A DNA stretch of 64,000 nucleotides from Ruminococcaceae bacterium YAD3003 (GCA_900107185.1 FNPA01000004.1:1-64000); one strand, 5' to 3'. Positions 1 to 8,078 are shown, counted from the stretch's first letter. Numbers and translations: made by a program. Notes: a model not told the origin generated them from the sequence alone.

Positions 1-7
1 CAGAATA

Positions 8-682
8 ATGAACTGTAAGATAGAAATGACATACTACATTAAACGTCTGATTGCCGGAATTATGCTTTTGGCAGTATTACTTGGTGTGTGTTCCTGCACT
101 GAAACAAAATATTGGTCTTTAAAAAGCTACATCAACAATAATGCGGATGTGGAAGTAGCTTATATTGACGAATGGAAATATTCAAAAGACGATAAGACTG
201 TCAGGCTCAACATAGCCCTCAAAAAAGGTTCCAATCCGTCTTTGGAAGAACTTGATTCTTTAAGAAACGCATTAGCAGACTTCATGAGCCGGCAAGGCGG
301 ATTCCTTGAACAGGGATGGAAGATTACTGTAATTATTTCTGAATATCATTTTGCCAGTTCTACAGAACCACACGTATATGCACAAATTAAAAACCACAAC
401 GATAATGACACTGATGTCAGTAATACTATGAATACGTTTTGTGTTCTTCTCAGTCAGGCTGATGTATCGTATATTTCGTCTTTGTCCGGTGTGGAAAACC
501 TCTATATCGGTAATTTTGTTCAGGATGATAACGGTCTGGCAGAAAGTGTTTTGGATGAGATCAAACAGTTGGATGGATTGAAGACTTTGTCCATTAGCAG
601 CAACTGGTATGAACTGTTTTCTGAAGCAGATCTGGACTGCGAACTTATCGTAATCGATGATCAGGTCAACATATTTAGATGA
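8..682 (+). CDS. Putative lipoprotein of unknown function
   Basis: I do not recognise a family. The N-terminus is a typical lipoprotein signal: basic residues, a hydrophobic stretch, then LGVCSC with the lipid-modified cysteine near residue 28-30. The mature part has an acidic, serine-rich linker followed by about 180 residues with alternating short hydrophobic and polar segments. No catalytic motif is visible. Two starts are possible, ATG at 8 or ATG at 26; the second gives a more usual 24-residue signal and neither has a clear Shine-Dalgarno sequence. It stands alone, convergent with the LysR gene. The role at the outer face of the membrane is inferred from the lipobox only. Confidence 0.6.
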   Translation: MNCKIEMTYYIKRLIAGIMLLAVLLGVCSCTETKYWSLKSYINNNADVEVAYIDEWKYSKDDKTVRLNIALKKGSNPSLEELDSLRNALADFMSRQGGFLEQGWKITVIISEYHFASSTEPHVYAQIKNHNDNDTDVSNTMNTFCVLLSQADVSYISSLSGVENLYIGNFVQDDNGLAESVLDEIKQLDGLKTLSISSNWYELFSEADLDCELIVIDDQVNIFR

Positions 683-804
683 TGATTACTGGTTGTAAGA
701 TAAATCTTGAATAAGATATACCAATGTTCTTGATTACAACTGAAAGCCAAGAGGTCTCTTTTATCATCCGGGAACGGCTGACAGTGTTGAAATAAGGGAA
801 TTAA

Positions 805-1677
805 CTAGAACGACGCCTTTACCTGTGCGAGAAACTTTTCCGCTATAGGCGTAAATGTCTGGTATTTGTTCCAGATCAGATACAGCTTTGTTTCCTGCTT
901 CGGAGACAGCGGACGGAATACAAGGTCGCTTTCTTCGGAACAGTTGATCAGGTGTTCGAAGGTCAGAAGGATTCCCAGACCTTCTTTCGCAAACATGGAA
1001 GCATTATAAGAAAGGCGGAATGAGCCTTCCAGATGAAGCTCAGAGAAGCGTTCGCCGGCCCATTCAGGTATCTCGATATTCCAGCTTTGTTCTGAGCAGA
1101 AGAGCGGCTGGCCGATAAGGTCTGAGACCTTTATATTCTTTTTCTTTGCCAAAGGGTGGCTCTTTAACATGACCGCACCCCAGCGGTCTGATGAAGGGAA
1201 CGGGAGATATTCATACTTTTCCTTATTGGGAAGCTCGCATATCACACCGAAATCGAGTATGCCTTTGTCCAGCTTCTCGGTTACCTGCTCCGTATCACCG
1301 CTTGTTATGTGGTAGGTAAAGGACGGGTATCTGTCTTTTAGCTTCTTTATCTCGCGTGCAAGCAGGGCTATCTGATACGATTCTCCAAGCCCGAAATAAA
1401 TATCGCCGCCTGTAATGTCATCAAGGGAGATGAATTCCTGCTCGATCTTATCTGCCATTGCGACAAGGTCTTCGGCACGGTCGCGGAGCAGCATGCCTTC
1501 ATCAGTCAGCTTGATGGAGAAGCTGTGACGGGTAAAGAGCTTTTTGCCAAGTTCGTCTTCAAGGGCTTTAAGCGCCTTTGATAAGGTCGGCTGCGTCACA
1601 TGCATGAGCTCTGCAGCATGGGACATGTTCTCTTCTCTGGCAACTGCAAGAAAGTAGCGAAGGTTCTTTATCTCCAT
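805..1677 (-). CDS. LysR-family transcriptional regulator
   Basis: The 290-residue length is typical of the family. Residues 1-60 form the winged helix-turn-helix, with the recognisable run FLAVAREENMSHAAELMHVT followed by QPTLSKALKALEDELGKKLF. The remaining 230 residues fit the periplasmic-binding-like effector domain. The gene is divergent from the small protein and alpha/beta hydrolase genes across a 127-bp gap that holds a dyad of the T-N11-A class. LysR proteins usually control the divergent genes in response to a small molecule. The hydrolase operon is therefore the likely target, but the effector cannot be read from the sequence. Confidence 0.93.
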   Translation of the reverse strand: MEIKNLRYFLAVAREENMSHAAELMHVTQPTLSKALKALEDELGKKLFTRHSFSIKLTDEGMLLRDRAEDLVAMADKIEQEFISLDDITGGDIYFGLGESYQIALLAREIKKLKDRYPSFTYHITSGDTEQVTEKLDKGILDFGVICELPNKEKYEYLPFPSSDRWGAVMLKSHPLAKKKNIKVSDLIGQPLFCSEQSWNIEIPEWAGERFSELHLEGSFRLSYNASMFAKEGLGILLTFEHLINCSEESDLVFRPLSPKQETKLYLIWNKYQTFTPIAEKFLAQVKASF

Positions 1678-1691
1678 CAGGCACCCTTTCT

Positions 1692-1721
1692 ATGATATTC
1701 CAATATGGCATATCATGATAT
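1692..1721. promoter_or_regulatory. LysR-type operator candidate between divergent genes
   Basis: ATGATAT (1692-1698) and ATATCAT (1710-1716) form a perfect 7-bp inverted repeat separated by 11 bases, the classic LysR T-N11-A geometry. The right arm is also part of a perfect 12-bp palindrome, ATATCATGATAT (1710-1721). The site lies just upstream of the LysR start and faces the divergent hydrolase operon, so autoregulation plus activation of the neighbour is plausible. Confidence 0.55.
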
Positions 1722-1804
1722 TCATTTTATTCATTAGCGCACTTCATAGCAACCCCTTATACTGATCTTGTAAGGACAAAAACAGTTTTAGCGGAGATCC
1801 GGTT

Positions 1805-2023
1805 ATGGACTTGAAAATGATGATCGACAGTCTGTCTGAAATAGGCTTGACCGATGAACAGAAAAGAACGGCAAGAAAGCTCTATGACATGGGTCAGAAT
1901 GCGGAACTTATCAGATATCTTAAGAAGTGCCGGTGCGGCCTGATCGATGAGATGCATGAGAGCCAGAGAAAAGTTGACCGGATGGATTATCTGATCCGGA
2001 AAGCAGAGAAGGAAACAGTATAA
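1805..2023 (+). CDS. Small conserved protein of unknown function, 72 aa
   Basis: A short, charged, probably all-helical protein with LTDEQKR near the start and a Cys-X-Cys pair in KKCRCGL around residues 40-44, followed by a predicted C-terminal helix rich in Arg, Lys and Glu. As far as I can recall, similar small proteins recur in Clostridia and Bacilli next to regulators, without an assigned role. The start at 1805 is preceded by CGGAG. The gene lies 21 bp upstream of the alpha/beta hydrolase and is probably co-transcribed with it, under the divergent LysR protein. Confidence 0.75.
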   Translation: MDLKMMIDSLSEIGLTDEQKRTARKLYDMGQNAELIRYLKKCRCGLIDEMHESQRKVDRMDYLIRKAEKETV

Positions 2024-2044
2024 AAGCCACGGAGGTTTATAACG

Positions 2045-3034
2045 ATGAAAGCAGAAGATCTGAGACTTGTAACAGAGTGGGATAAGACATTTCCAAAGAG
2101 CGGGAAGGTTGATCACAGCAAAGTAACCTTTGTGAACCGTTATGGAATAACATTGGCTGCAGATATATATGTGCCGAAGGGAGCAGAAGGAAGACTTCCT
2201 GCGATCGCGGTAAGCGGACCTTTTGGTGCGGTCAAGGAGCAGTGCTCAGGCCTTTATGCCCAGACCATGGCAGAGAGAGGCTTTATTACGATTGCATTTG
2301 ATCCTTCTTATACCGGAGAGAGCAGCGGTGAGCCCCGATATATGGCATCTCCCGACATCAATACTGAAGATTTCATGGCTGCAGTAGATTTCCTTTCTCT
2401 CAATCAGAAAGCCGATCCTGACAGGATCGGTATCATCGGCATCTGCGGCTGGGGCGGCATGGCTCTTAATACGGCTGCATTAGATCCGCGCATTAAAGCT
2501 ACGGTTGCTTCGACCATGTATGACATGACCAGAGTTAATGCCAACGGATATTTCGATTTGGAGGACTCCGAAGAGCAGCGTTATGAGAAGAAGAAGGCAA
2601 TGGCAGCTCAGCGTCTTGAAGACTTAAAGAACGGTACTTATAAGCGCGCAGGAGGATGCCTGCCGCTTCCAGTTCCGGAAGATGCTCCGTTCTTCGTGAA
2701 GGATTACAGTGAATACTATAAGGGAAGGGCATATCATGCGAGGTCCCTTAATTCCAACGAAGGATGGAATGTTACAGGCTGTGAGTCTTTTATGAATCAG
2801 CCGATCCTTAAGTACTCGAATGAGATAAGAAGCGCAGTGCTGATTATCCACGGCGAAAAAGCACATTCCTGTTATTTCTCGAAAGATGCATATGAGAATA
2901 TGACAAAAGACAGCAAGTATAAAGATAACAAGGAACTCATGATAATTCCCAGCGCGGTTCATACAGATCTGTACGACAATCTTGATGTTATTCCTTTCGA
3001 TCATATCGAAGAATTCATGAGGAAATATCTATGA
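2045..3034 (+). CDS. Alpha/beta hydrolase (dienelactone hydrolase / YcjY-like)
   Basis: A 329-residue soluble hydrolase. The N-terminus reads VTFVNRYGITLAADIYVPKG, typical of the YcjY/Xaa-Pro-peptidase-like branch. The nucleophile-elbow region is GICGWGGMAL near residue 139, where the usual GxSxG serine is replaced by Cys as in dienelactone hydrolases. The C-terminal part contains VLIIHGEKAHS and the likely catalytic His in SAVHTDLYD. A GGAGG site sits well before the ATG. It is translationally coupled to the next gene (ATGA overlap at 3031-3034). The substrate is unknown; in other bacteria this family often accompanies a LysR regulator, as here. Confidence 0.88.
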   Translation: MKAEDLRLVTEWDKTFPKSGKVDHSKVTFVNRYGITLAADIYVPKGAEGRLPAIAVSGPFGAVKEQCSGLYAQTMAERGFITIAFDPSYTGESSGEPRYMASPDINTEDFMAAVDFLSLNQKADPDRIGIIGICGWGGMALNTAALDPRIKATVASTMYDMTRVNANGYFDLEDSEEQRYEKKKAMAAQRLEDLKNGTYKRAGGCLPLPVPEDAPFFVKDYSEYYKGRAYHARSLNSNEGWNVTGCESFMNQPILKYSNEIRSAVLIIHGEKAHSCYFSKDAYENMTKDSKYKDNKELMIIPSAVHTDLYDNLDVIPFDHIEEFMRKYL

Positions 3035-3603
3035 GAATGAACATTGCAGCCGCTTTGACCGCAGGCACGATCCTGATAAGTCTGGCAGGTTGTTCTGCGG
3101 CTCCTGAATCTACACCAACTTCTGAAACGCAGATTACGACTTCGGCTGAAGAAATATCCGAAATGACGACAGAGAAGACTACATCAACGGAAATGTCTGC
3201 AACTTCTGAAATGACCATTCAGACAGAAGAGACGGCTACCGTCGCGGAGGCAGAAAGATCAATGACATTAAAGATCGGAGAAAAGGAAGTTCAGGTCACC
3301 TGGGAAGATAATGCTTCAGTGGAAGACCTGAAGAAACTCGCTGCATCAGATCTGACCATAAAGATGTCGATGTACGGTGGCTTTGAGCAGGTGGGTTCCA
3401 TAGGGCAGGCTATCACAAGAGACGATAAACAGACAACAACAAAGCCGGGCGATATTGTTCTTTATTCCGGTGATCAGATAGTGATGTTCTATGGATCCAA
3501 TTCCTGGAGCTATACAAGACTCGGTAAGATCAACCTGACTGAAAAGGAATTAAAAGATCTCTTAGGCAATGGTGATGTAACTATTACGCTAAGTCTTGAT
3601 TAG
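3031..3603 (+). CDS. Cyclophilin-like fold lipoprotein
   Basis: The first 21 residues are a lipoprotein signal ending in SLAGCS. A Thr/Ser/Glu-rich linker of about 55 residues follows, of the sort that spans the cell wall. The C-terminal 110 residues match the cyclophilin-like domain often seen beside oxidoreductases and hydrolases in Clostridia: MSMYGGFEQVG, KPGDIVLYSG, QIVMFYGSNSWSYTRLGKI. The peptidyl-prolyl isomerase residues of true cyclophilins are not evident, so enzymatic activity is doubtful. The start codon overlaps the stop of the upstream hydrolase by four bases, which indicates one transcript. Confidence 0.85.
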   Translation: MRMNIAAALTAGTILISLAGCSAAPESTPTSETQITTSAEEISEMTTEKTTSTEMSATSEMTIQTEETATVAEAERSMTLKIGEKEVQVTWEDNASVEDLKKLAASDLTIKMSMYGGFEQVGSIGQAITRDDKQTTTKPGDIVLYSGDQIVMFYGSNSWSYTRLGKINLTEKELKDLLGNGDVTITLSLD

Positions 3604-3680
3604 ATCGTATATATCAGGAATTTAGTCGACAAACAGAGAGATAATTTTAACCCATAAAGAATATCAAAAAGGGTCTAGCT

Positions 3681-3696
3681 GTACACTACAGTGTAC
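3681..3696. promoter_or_regulatory. MerR-like palindrome upstream of alcohol dehydrogenase
   Basis: GTACACTACAGTGTAC is a near-perfect palindrome (GTACACT, AC, AGTGTAC) ending 25 bp before the dehydrogenase ATG. Sites of this form sit in the spacer of MerR-controlled promoters of oxidoreductase genes in Clostridia. No MerR gene is present next to it in this window, so the regulator would have to act from elsewhere or has been lost. Confidence 0.5.
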
Positions 3697-3721
3697 TGTA
3701 ACTGAAAAAGGAGGAACAGCG

Positions 3722-4879
3722 ATGCAGAATTTTATTTATCACATGCCTGTCAAGGTCTATTTCGAGGAAGGCGGTGTAAAGAAATACCTTTCTAAGGAAA
3801 TGGAAAAATACGGGAAGAATATCATGATCGTTTACGGCGGCGGTTCCGTCAAAAGGAACGGTATCCTGGATGAAGTCAGAAAAACCCTGGAAGAATGCGG
3901 CAAGACTGTGTTTGAATTCGGCGGAGTCGCTTCCAGTCCTTCCTATGAAAAGATTCTGGAAGGAATCGCAATGTATAAAAAAGAAAACATTGATCTCATG
4001 ATTGCCCTTGGCGGCGGATCAGTTGTTGACAGCACCAAGATCATGGCTGCCGGCGCAGAGATTGAGGGAGATATCTGGGACGAAGAGATGATCAGACACA
4101 ATATTCCAGAAAAGATGGGAAAATATGCAGTTGTCCTGACAATTTCCGGCGCCGGCGCTGAGATGGACCATCTCGGAGCGTGTACAAACGAAAAGACACA
4201 TGAAAAGAAAACATTCGTCGGTCCGTACGCAGACTTTGTCATTGAGGATCCTGCCTATGTGATGTCAGTTCCGCTTCACACCTTTACACCGGGTGTATTT
4301 GACTCATTGAGCCACTGCATGGAAACCTGTTTCGGCCAGGGAACCAACGTCTGGGATGAGATCAATGAATCCCTGATGAAGAATATCATCCGCAACGGAA
4401 GAGCATTAATGAAAGACCCTGACAATATGGAGATCCGCTCCAATCTGATGTGGGATTCCTCCCTGATCCAGTCGTTCAGCTTCTATACAGGCAAGCCCGG
4501 CGATTTCCAGGCCCATGGCATTGAAAACATGCTGGCAGCTTATACCCATGCGGCGCACGGACGCCAGCTGGCAATCCTGCAGCCGGTCTATTATGACCAT
4601 ATTGTTGAAGCTGGTTCTGAAATGTTTGCCCGCTTTGCGGTCAATGTCATGGAAGTTGATCCGGAAGGAAAAACACAGCTTGAAACCGCGAAGGAAGGCA
4701 TTGCGAAACTGCGTGAATTTATAAAATGTCTTGAACTGCCGATGACATTCTCTGAAGCAGGAATCGAAGTGACTGAAGAAACAGCTTCCGCGGTTGCGGC
4801 GACATGCAATGTCACCACAACCAATGCCCGTCAGCTGTCACGGGAAGAAATCAAAGAGATCATTCTTGAATGCAGATGA
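3722..4879 (+). CDS. Iron-containing alcohol dehydrogenase (butanol dehydrogenase type)
   Basis: 385 residues, the usual size for the group III Fe-ADH family. The N-terminus (MQNFIYHMPVKVYFEEGG) and the NAD(P)-binding GGGSVVDSTKIMA near residues 98-110 are characteristic of the YqhD/BDH branch. Metal-binding histidines are visible in SLSHCMET and in THAAHGRQLA. The family reduces aldehydes to alcohols with NAD(P)H in the cytosol. AAGGAGG lies 8 bp before the ATG, and a MerR-like palindrome lies upstream. Its codon choice looks richer in G and C than that of adjacent genes, which together with the neighbouring integrase suggests acquisition by transfer. A truncated flavodoxin gene follows 24 bp downstream. 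Confidence 0.93.
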   Translation: MQNFIYHMPVKVYFEEGGVKKYLSKEMEKYGKNIMIVYGGGSVKRNGILDEVRKTLEECGKTVFEFGGVASSPSYEKILEGIAMYKKENIDLMIALGGGSVVDSTKIMAAGAEIEGDIWDEEMIRHNIPEKMGKYAVVLTISGAGAEMDHLGACTNEKTHEKKTFVGPYADFVIEDPAYVMSVPLHTFTPGVFDSLSHCMETCFGQGTNVWDEINESLMKNIIRNGRALMKDPDNMEIRSNLMWDSSLIQSFSFYTGKPGDFQAHGIENMLAAYTHAAHGRQLAILQPVYYDHIVEAGSEMFARFAVNVMEVDPEGKTQLETAKEGIAKLREFIKCLELPMTFSEAGIEVTEETASAVAATCNVTTTNARQLSREEIKEIILECR

Positions 4880-4902
4880 GCAGATAAGACTGAGGATGAG
4901 AT

Positions 4903-5142
4903 ATGATTTTCTATTTCACAGGAACCGGCAACAGCCTGTATGCCGCGAAACATTTTGATAAAGAGCTTTACAGCATTCCCAAGGAAATGAAAAAGGAGAG
5001 CAGGAAGTATACAGCAGACAGGATCGGTATTGTCTGCCCGCTTTATGAATTCAATCTGCCCAGCCTTGCCAAAGACTTCATTCTGACATCAGGGTTCCTT
5101 AGTTATCAAGATCATCAGAAATGTCGAAACGCTCTTCGTTGA
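4903..5142 (+). pseudogene. Truncated EFR1-type flavodoxin/ferredoxin gene
   Basis: The first 60 or so residues match the flavodoxin start of EFR1-family ferrodoxins: MIFYFTGTGNSLYAAK, with the FMN phosphate loop TGTGNS, and the later IGIVCPLYEFNLP. Family members are about 260 residues and carry a C-terminal 4Fe-4S ferredoxin part. Here the similarity stops near residue 63 and the frame ends at 79 after unrelated sequence, so only a third of the protein remains. It follows the alcohol dehydrogenase, its usual neighbour in Clostridial cassettes. The break is consistent with a deletion or recombination point at about 5090. Confidence 0.75.
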
Positions 5143-5211
5143 TTGAAGTTACTTCGTAATATTATTGAAGTAATATTGAAGTTGACTTTGAAGTGACCTT
5201 GAACTTATAGA
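5143..5211. repeat. Phased TTGAAGT repeats with promoter-like hexamers
   Basis: TTGAAGT occurs four times, starting at 5143, 5165, 5176 and 5188, with spacings of 22, 11 and 12 bp, close to one or two helical turns. The last copy lies between a TTGACT (5182-5187) and a TATAGA (5206-5211) with an 18-bp spacer. This looks like a promoter with a multi-site operator, possibly serving the HAD gene at 5303. Confidence 0.4.
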
Positions 5212-5302
5212 AGAACCCTTTACTTAGATGGTATTATTTCCTTGTTTGAGGGAGTGATTTCTGAGTACAAAAAATTAGCAGTAACCCGTTTGGAGAGAAA
5301 CA

Positions 5303-5962
5303 ATGTTCAAGGCTTTGTTTGTAGATTTTTATGGTACTGTTGTTCATGAAGATGAAGCAGTCATTAAGGTTATTACTCAGATGATCAAAGATACCGGTGA
5401 CGGATCTGACACATCTGATATCGGTTCATTCTGGTGGACTGATTTCCAGACGATGTTCCTTAATTCATTTGGCATTGCTTTTGAGACTCAAAGGGATCTC
5501 GAGAGAGAATCATTGGAACATACAATCGAAAAATTCCATTCTTCGGCGGATGCTTCAAAGTTAAGTGACATGATGTTTGAACATTGGATGAGGCCGCCGA
5601 TATTTGAAGAATCCAAAGAGTTTTTCAGCAAATGTCCTATCCCGGTCTACATTGTTTCCAACATTGATACATCCGACATAATGTGCGCAATCGAATACCA
5701 TGGTCTCAATCCGGCCGGCGTTTTTACATCCGAGGATGCAAGATCATATAAACCTCGAAGGGAACTGTTTGAACTGGCACTTAGCAATACCGGGCTTATG
5801 CCTGACGAAGTTATTCACATCGGTGATTCAATAAGCAGTGATGTTAAAGGCGCTTCTGCTCTGGGAATCGGGGCTTTGTGGCTGAACAGATCCGGGAAGG
5901 CTGTTCCCGAGGGTGTTACGGACATAAAAGATCTTCTTGACGCATTAGATTTTATCGGTTGA
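5303..5962 (+). CDS. HAD-superfamily hydrolase
   Basis: A 219-residue haloacid-dehalogenase-like phosphatase. Motif I is FVDFYGTVV (nucleophile Asp 8, the family pattern being DxDG/YGT), motif II is YIVSNIDTSD, motif III is the Lys in ARSYKPRREL, and motif IV is VIHIGDSISSDVKGA. The helical cap lies between residues 20 and 90. This subtype acts on small phosphorylated metabolites in the cytosol. The substrate cannot be told from the sequence. GGAGAG precedes the ATG and a clear terminator follows at 6049, so the gene is probably a single transcription unit. Confidence 0.9.
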   Translation: MFKALFVDFYGTVVHEDEAVIKVITQMIKDTGDGSDTSDIGSFWWTDFQTMFLNSFGIAFETQRDLERESLEHTIEKFHSSADASKLSDMMFEHWMRPPIFEESKEFFSKCPIPVYIVSNIDTSDIMCAIEYHGLNPAGVFTSEDARSYKPRRELFELALSNTGLMPDEVIHIGDSISSDVKGASALGIGALWLNRSGKAVPEGVTDIKDLLDALDFIG

Positions 5963-6048
5963 TGAAATCATTTATAATGAACCAAGAAGCTTTGATGCTT
6001 GACGATGAGTTATCTCAGAAGATAATATCTGGAATATAACCGACTAAG

Positions 6049-6073
6049 CTCCCGAGATAATCGGGAGTTTTTT
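6049..6073 (+). terminator. Rho-independent terminator after HAD gene
   Basis: CTCCCGA (6049-6055) pairs perfectly with TCGGGAG (6061-6067) around a 5-base loop, followed by a run of six T. Confidence 0.85.
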
Positions 6074-6098
6074 ATCGCTTCAATTCAAGAATAATAGG

Positions 6099-6127
6099 TT
6101 GAATTATAGCTATAATATAACTATAAT
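6099..6127 (+). promoter_or_regulatory. Promoter and palindromic operator of the antitoxin gene
   Basis: TTGAAT (6099-6104) and TATAAT (6122-6127) are separated by 17 bases. The spacer holds the 14-bp perfect palindrome ATTATAGCTATAAT (6103-6116). Phd/YefM antitoxins repress their own promoters through palindromes, so autoregulation is likely. Confidence 0.65.
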
Positions 6128-6150
6128 ATCTAAGCAAGGAGGTGGTTATT

Positions 6151-6369
6151 ATGATGATCAGTACCGATACTTTAATATCAATAACGGAAGCAAATCAGAA
6201 TTTCTCAAAGGTTGCCAGGCTTGTAGATGAGAAGGGGGCAGCTGTAATCATGAAGAATAATGCACCCAAGTATATTGTGATTGAGTTCAGTAAAATACCT
6301 GAAAGCGCTGAAGTAGCCGATAAAGCAGCCATGTCTTTAGCAAAGAAGTTGATCAGTGACAAAAAGTAA
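6151..6369 (+). CDS. Orphan Phd/YefM-family antitoxin
   Basis: A 72-residue protein with the Phd/YefM fold signature: ISITEANQNFSKVARLVDEKG followed by AVIMKNNAPKYIVIEF. Such proteins bind DNA with the N-terminal half and neutralise a RelE/YoeB or Doc toxin with the C-terminal half. ATG 6151 is chosen because AAGGAGG ends 8 bp upstream; a GTG at 6142 overlaps that site. No toxin gene follows: the next 475 bp contain no credible reading frame on the plus strand. It may regulate something else, or the toxin may have been lost near the integration site. Confidence 0.85.
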   Translation: MMISTDTLISITEANQNFSKVARLVDEKGAAVIMKNNAPKYIVIEFSKIPESAEVADKAAMSLAKKLISDKK

Positions 6370-6385
6370 ACCTATATGAAAATAG

Positions 6386-6410
6386 TCGTCACATCGTCAC
6401 AGTCGTCACA
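6386..6410 (+). repeat. Triple TCGTCACA direct repeat
   Basis: TCGTCACA is repeated at 6386, 6394 and 6403, i.e. with 8- and 9-bp periods, directly behind the antitoxin stop codon where a toxin gene would be expected. Confidence 0.6.
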
Positions 6411-6844
6411 GAATAATGAGATCTGTCATTACGAGTAAAGAATAATAGCTTTAACCACTCTACTTTAGTGCGCGTTTCTATTCTTCCGCGCTACCGCTTG
6501 GATTGCCACCCACAACTTGAGAGGACGTTACCTCTCAAGTCGCGGCTGGCGGGATCAGGGTTTAAGTGTATGGAACGCAGGCTATGGCCCGCCTGCGCGG
6601 TTTTTCTTTTTGCTAAGCTTATAAGAAACTCACAGACGTTAGAAATGGATAGATAATGGAGAGAGAAGGCCGGGCACAGCAGTATAGTACGCATGCTCGA
6701 AAACTCGCACATATGTTCAAGTCGATTAAATTGTCCCATTAATAGAACGAACGCCGTATTAAAATGTTCTTGGGTTGCAAGTTGGATTGCAAAACTAACA
6801 CTGCATATATTGCGATTAGACTTATTTAGAAAGGAGGGCTGAAG
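6411..6844. other. Non-coding stretch with two hairpins before the integrase
   Basis: I see no convincing gene here; the short frames have no ribosome binding site and no family resemblance. It contains a perfect 10-bp inverted repeat, ACTTGAGAGG (6515-6524) with CCTCTCAAGT (6531-6540), and a second hairpin CGCAGGC (6576-6582) with GCCTGCG (6591-6597) followed by TTTTTCTTTTT, which looks like a terminator. A small RNA ending at about 6611 is possible. The integrase ribosome binding site AAGGAGG is at 6831-6837. No excisionase gene is recognisable. Confidence 0.5.
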
Positions 6845-8044
6845 GTGCATATACAGAAAAGGAAAGACTCTTATCGAATTATGGTAAGTGCTGGCTTTGA
6901 TGATGGAGTCCGGAAATTCCGTACAGCTACATTCAAACCTCCTAAAGGATTAACTCCAAGACAGGAACAAAAGGCGGTCACTGAATTCGCTGAATCTTTT
7001 GAACGCAAGGTAAGAGGCGGAATTACTATAAATTATACGAATATGACGTTCAGGCGATTCTGCAATGATTTATATTACAAAAACCATATTAATTTGCTTA
7101 AACCTAAAACTGCGAGCGGTTATAAAATCGTAATAGAAAAGAGATTGATGCCGTATTTTGGGGATATGCTGATCAAGAATATTACTCCCTTAGATATACG
7201 TGGATGGTTATCTAGTCTTGATCGTAGGGATGGTCGGAATGAAGAACTTTCTCGAAATACATCCGGCAGTTGGTTCCGTACTTTGTCAGCTATTCTTGGC
7301 AAAGCATACGAATGGGAAATCATAGATGAAAACCCTTGTAAGCGAATCAAGAGTCCAGCCAAATCTCATTCAGATGTTAACGCTCTGCAACTCGAAGATG
7401 TGCAGAAGATTATTACCAAGCTCCCTAAATACCATGATCAGCGAGCAAGAATGTTTATTTTGCTGGTATTGAATACGGGTATCCGAGAGGGAGAAGCGGC
7501 AGGCCTTGAATGGCAAGATATTGATTATGATAAACACCTGATATCGATAACAAGAACATCTCAATATATTCCCGGAACGGGTATGATCGAAAGCACACCA
7601 AAGAGTGTTTCGTCTGTTAGATCTATACCGATATCAAATAAGCTCATAGCTGAACTAAAAAAATATAAAAGATGGCAAGACAAAGAGATAGCTAAACTGG
7701 GAGAATTCTATCAAGGCAAAACAGGCGAAGAGGCAAGGTTGTTCACTACTTGGGAAGGTGCACCTGTGTTTGACAGTACATTCAGAAGCTGGCTGAATAA
7801 GTTCTTGGCGTGGTGTGGTGTTCCACATGTATCTGTTCATGGACTAAGACACACTTTTGCAAGCATACTGATAGCAAATGGTACAGATCCAAGAACAGCT
7901 GCAGCACTTTTAGGTCAGAGTTCACCTTCATTGGTTATGAATGTGTATGCAAATCCACAGAATGAAGCTAAGAAAAGAGCGATTGATAATCTTGATAGTA
8001 TTTACGATCCCCAAAAGAAGAAAAAGAAGAAATCAGCAGAGTAA
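6845..8044 (+). CDS. int: Tyrosine recombinase, phage/ICE integrase
   Basis: 399 residues, the usual size for Tn916/phage-type integrases. Residues 1-60 fit an arm-binding domain, 60-165 the SAM-like core-binding domain (LKPKTASGYKIVIEKRL), and 175-385 the catalytic domain. Catalytic residues are visible: Arg in LNTGIREGEAAGLEW, His and Arg in VHGLRHTFAS, and the nucleophile Tyr in NVYANP. It starts at GTG with AAGGAGG 7 bp upstream. It points at a tRNA-Thr 3' fragment 150 bp downstream, which fits site-specific integration into a tRNA gene. The C-terminus is a lysine tract. The protein looks intact. Confidence 0.95.
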   Translation: MHIQKRKDSYRIMVSAGFDDGVRKFRTATFKPPKGLTPRQEQKAVTEFAESFERKVRGGITINYTNMTFRRFCNDLYYKNHINLLKPKTASGYKIVIEKRLMPYFGDMLIKNITPLDIRGWLSSLDRRDGRNEELSRNTSGSWFRTLSAILGKAYEWEIIDENPCKRIKSPAKSHSDVNALQLEDVQKIITKLPKYHDQRARMFILLVLNTGIREGEAAGLEWQDIDYDKHLISITRTSQYIPGTGMIESTPKSVSSVRSIPISNKLIAELKKYKRWQDKEIAKLGEFYQGKTGEEARLFTTWEGAPVFDSTFRSWLNKFLAWCGVPHVSVHGLRHTFASILIANGTDPRTAAALLGQSSPSLVMNVYANPQNEAKKRAIDNLDSIYDPQKKKKKKSAE

Positions 8045-8078
8045 TCAGCAGGTAAAAAATGGTAACAAAATGGTAACA
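8031..8078 (+). repeat. Short direct repeats, candidate integrase arm sites
   Basis: AATCAGCAG occurs at 8031 and 8043 and again in the tRNA fragment at 8203. AAAATGGTAACA occurs at 8056 and 8067, an 11-bp period. Such repeats next to att cores commonly bind the N-terminal domain of tyrosine integrases. The first copies overlap the end of the integrase gene. Confidence 0.5.

Noticed and set aside
1757-2116. 119-residue minus-strand frame over the small protein gene
   Set aside because: Antisense to a well-supported gene with its own ribosome site; the translation shows no recognisable family.
6468-6850. Short frames on both strands upstream of the integrase
   Set aside because: No ribosome site, no recognisable family, and they span the two hairpins; an excisionase was looked for and not found.
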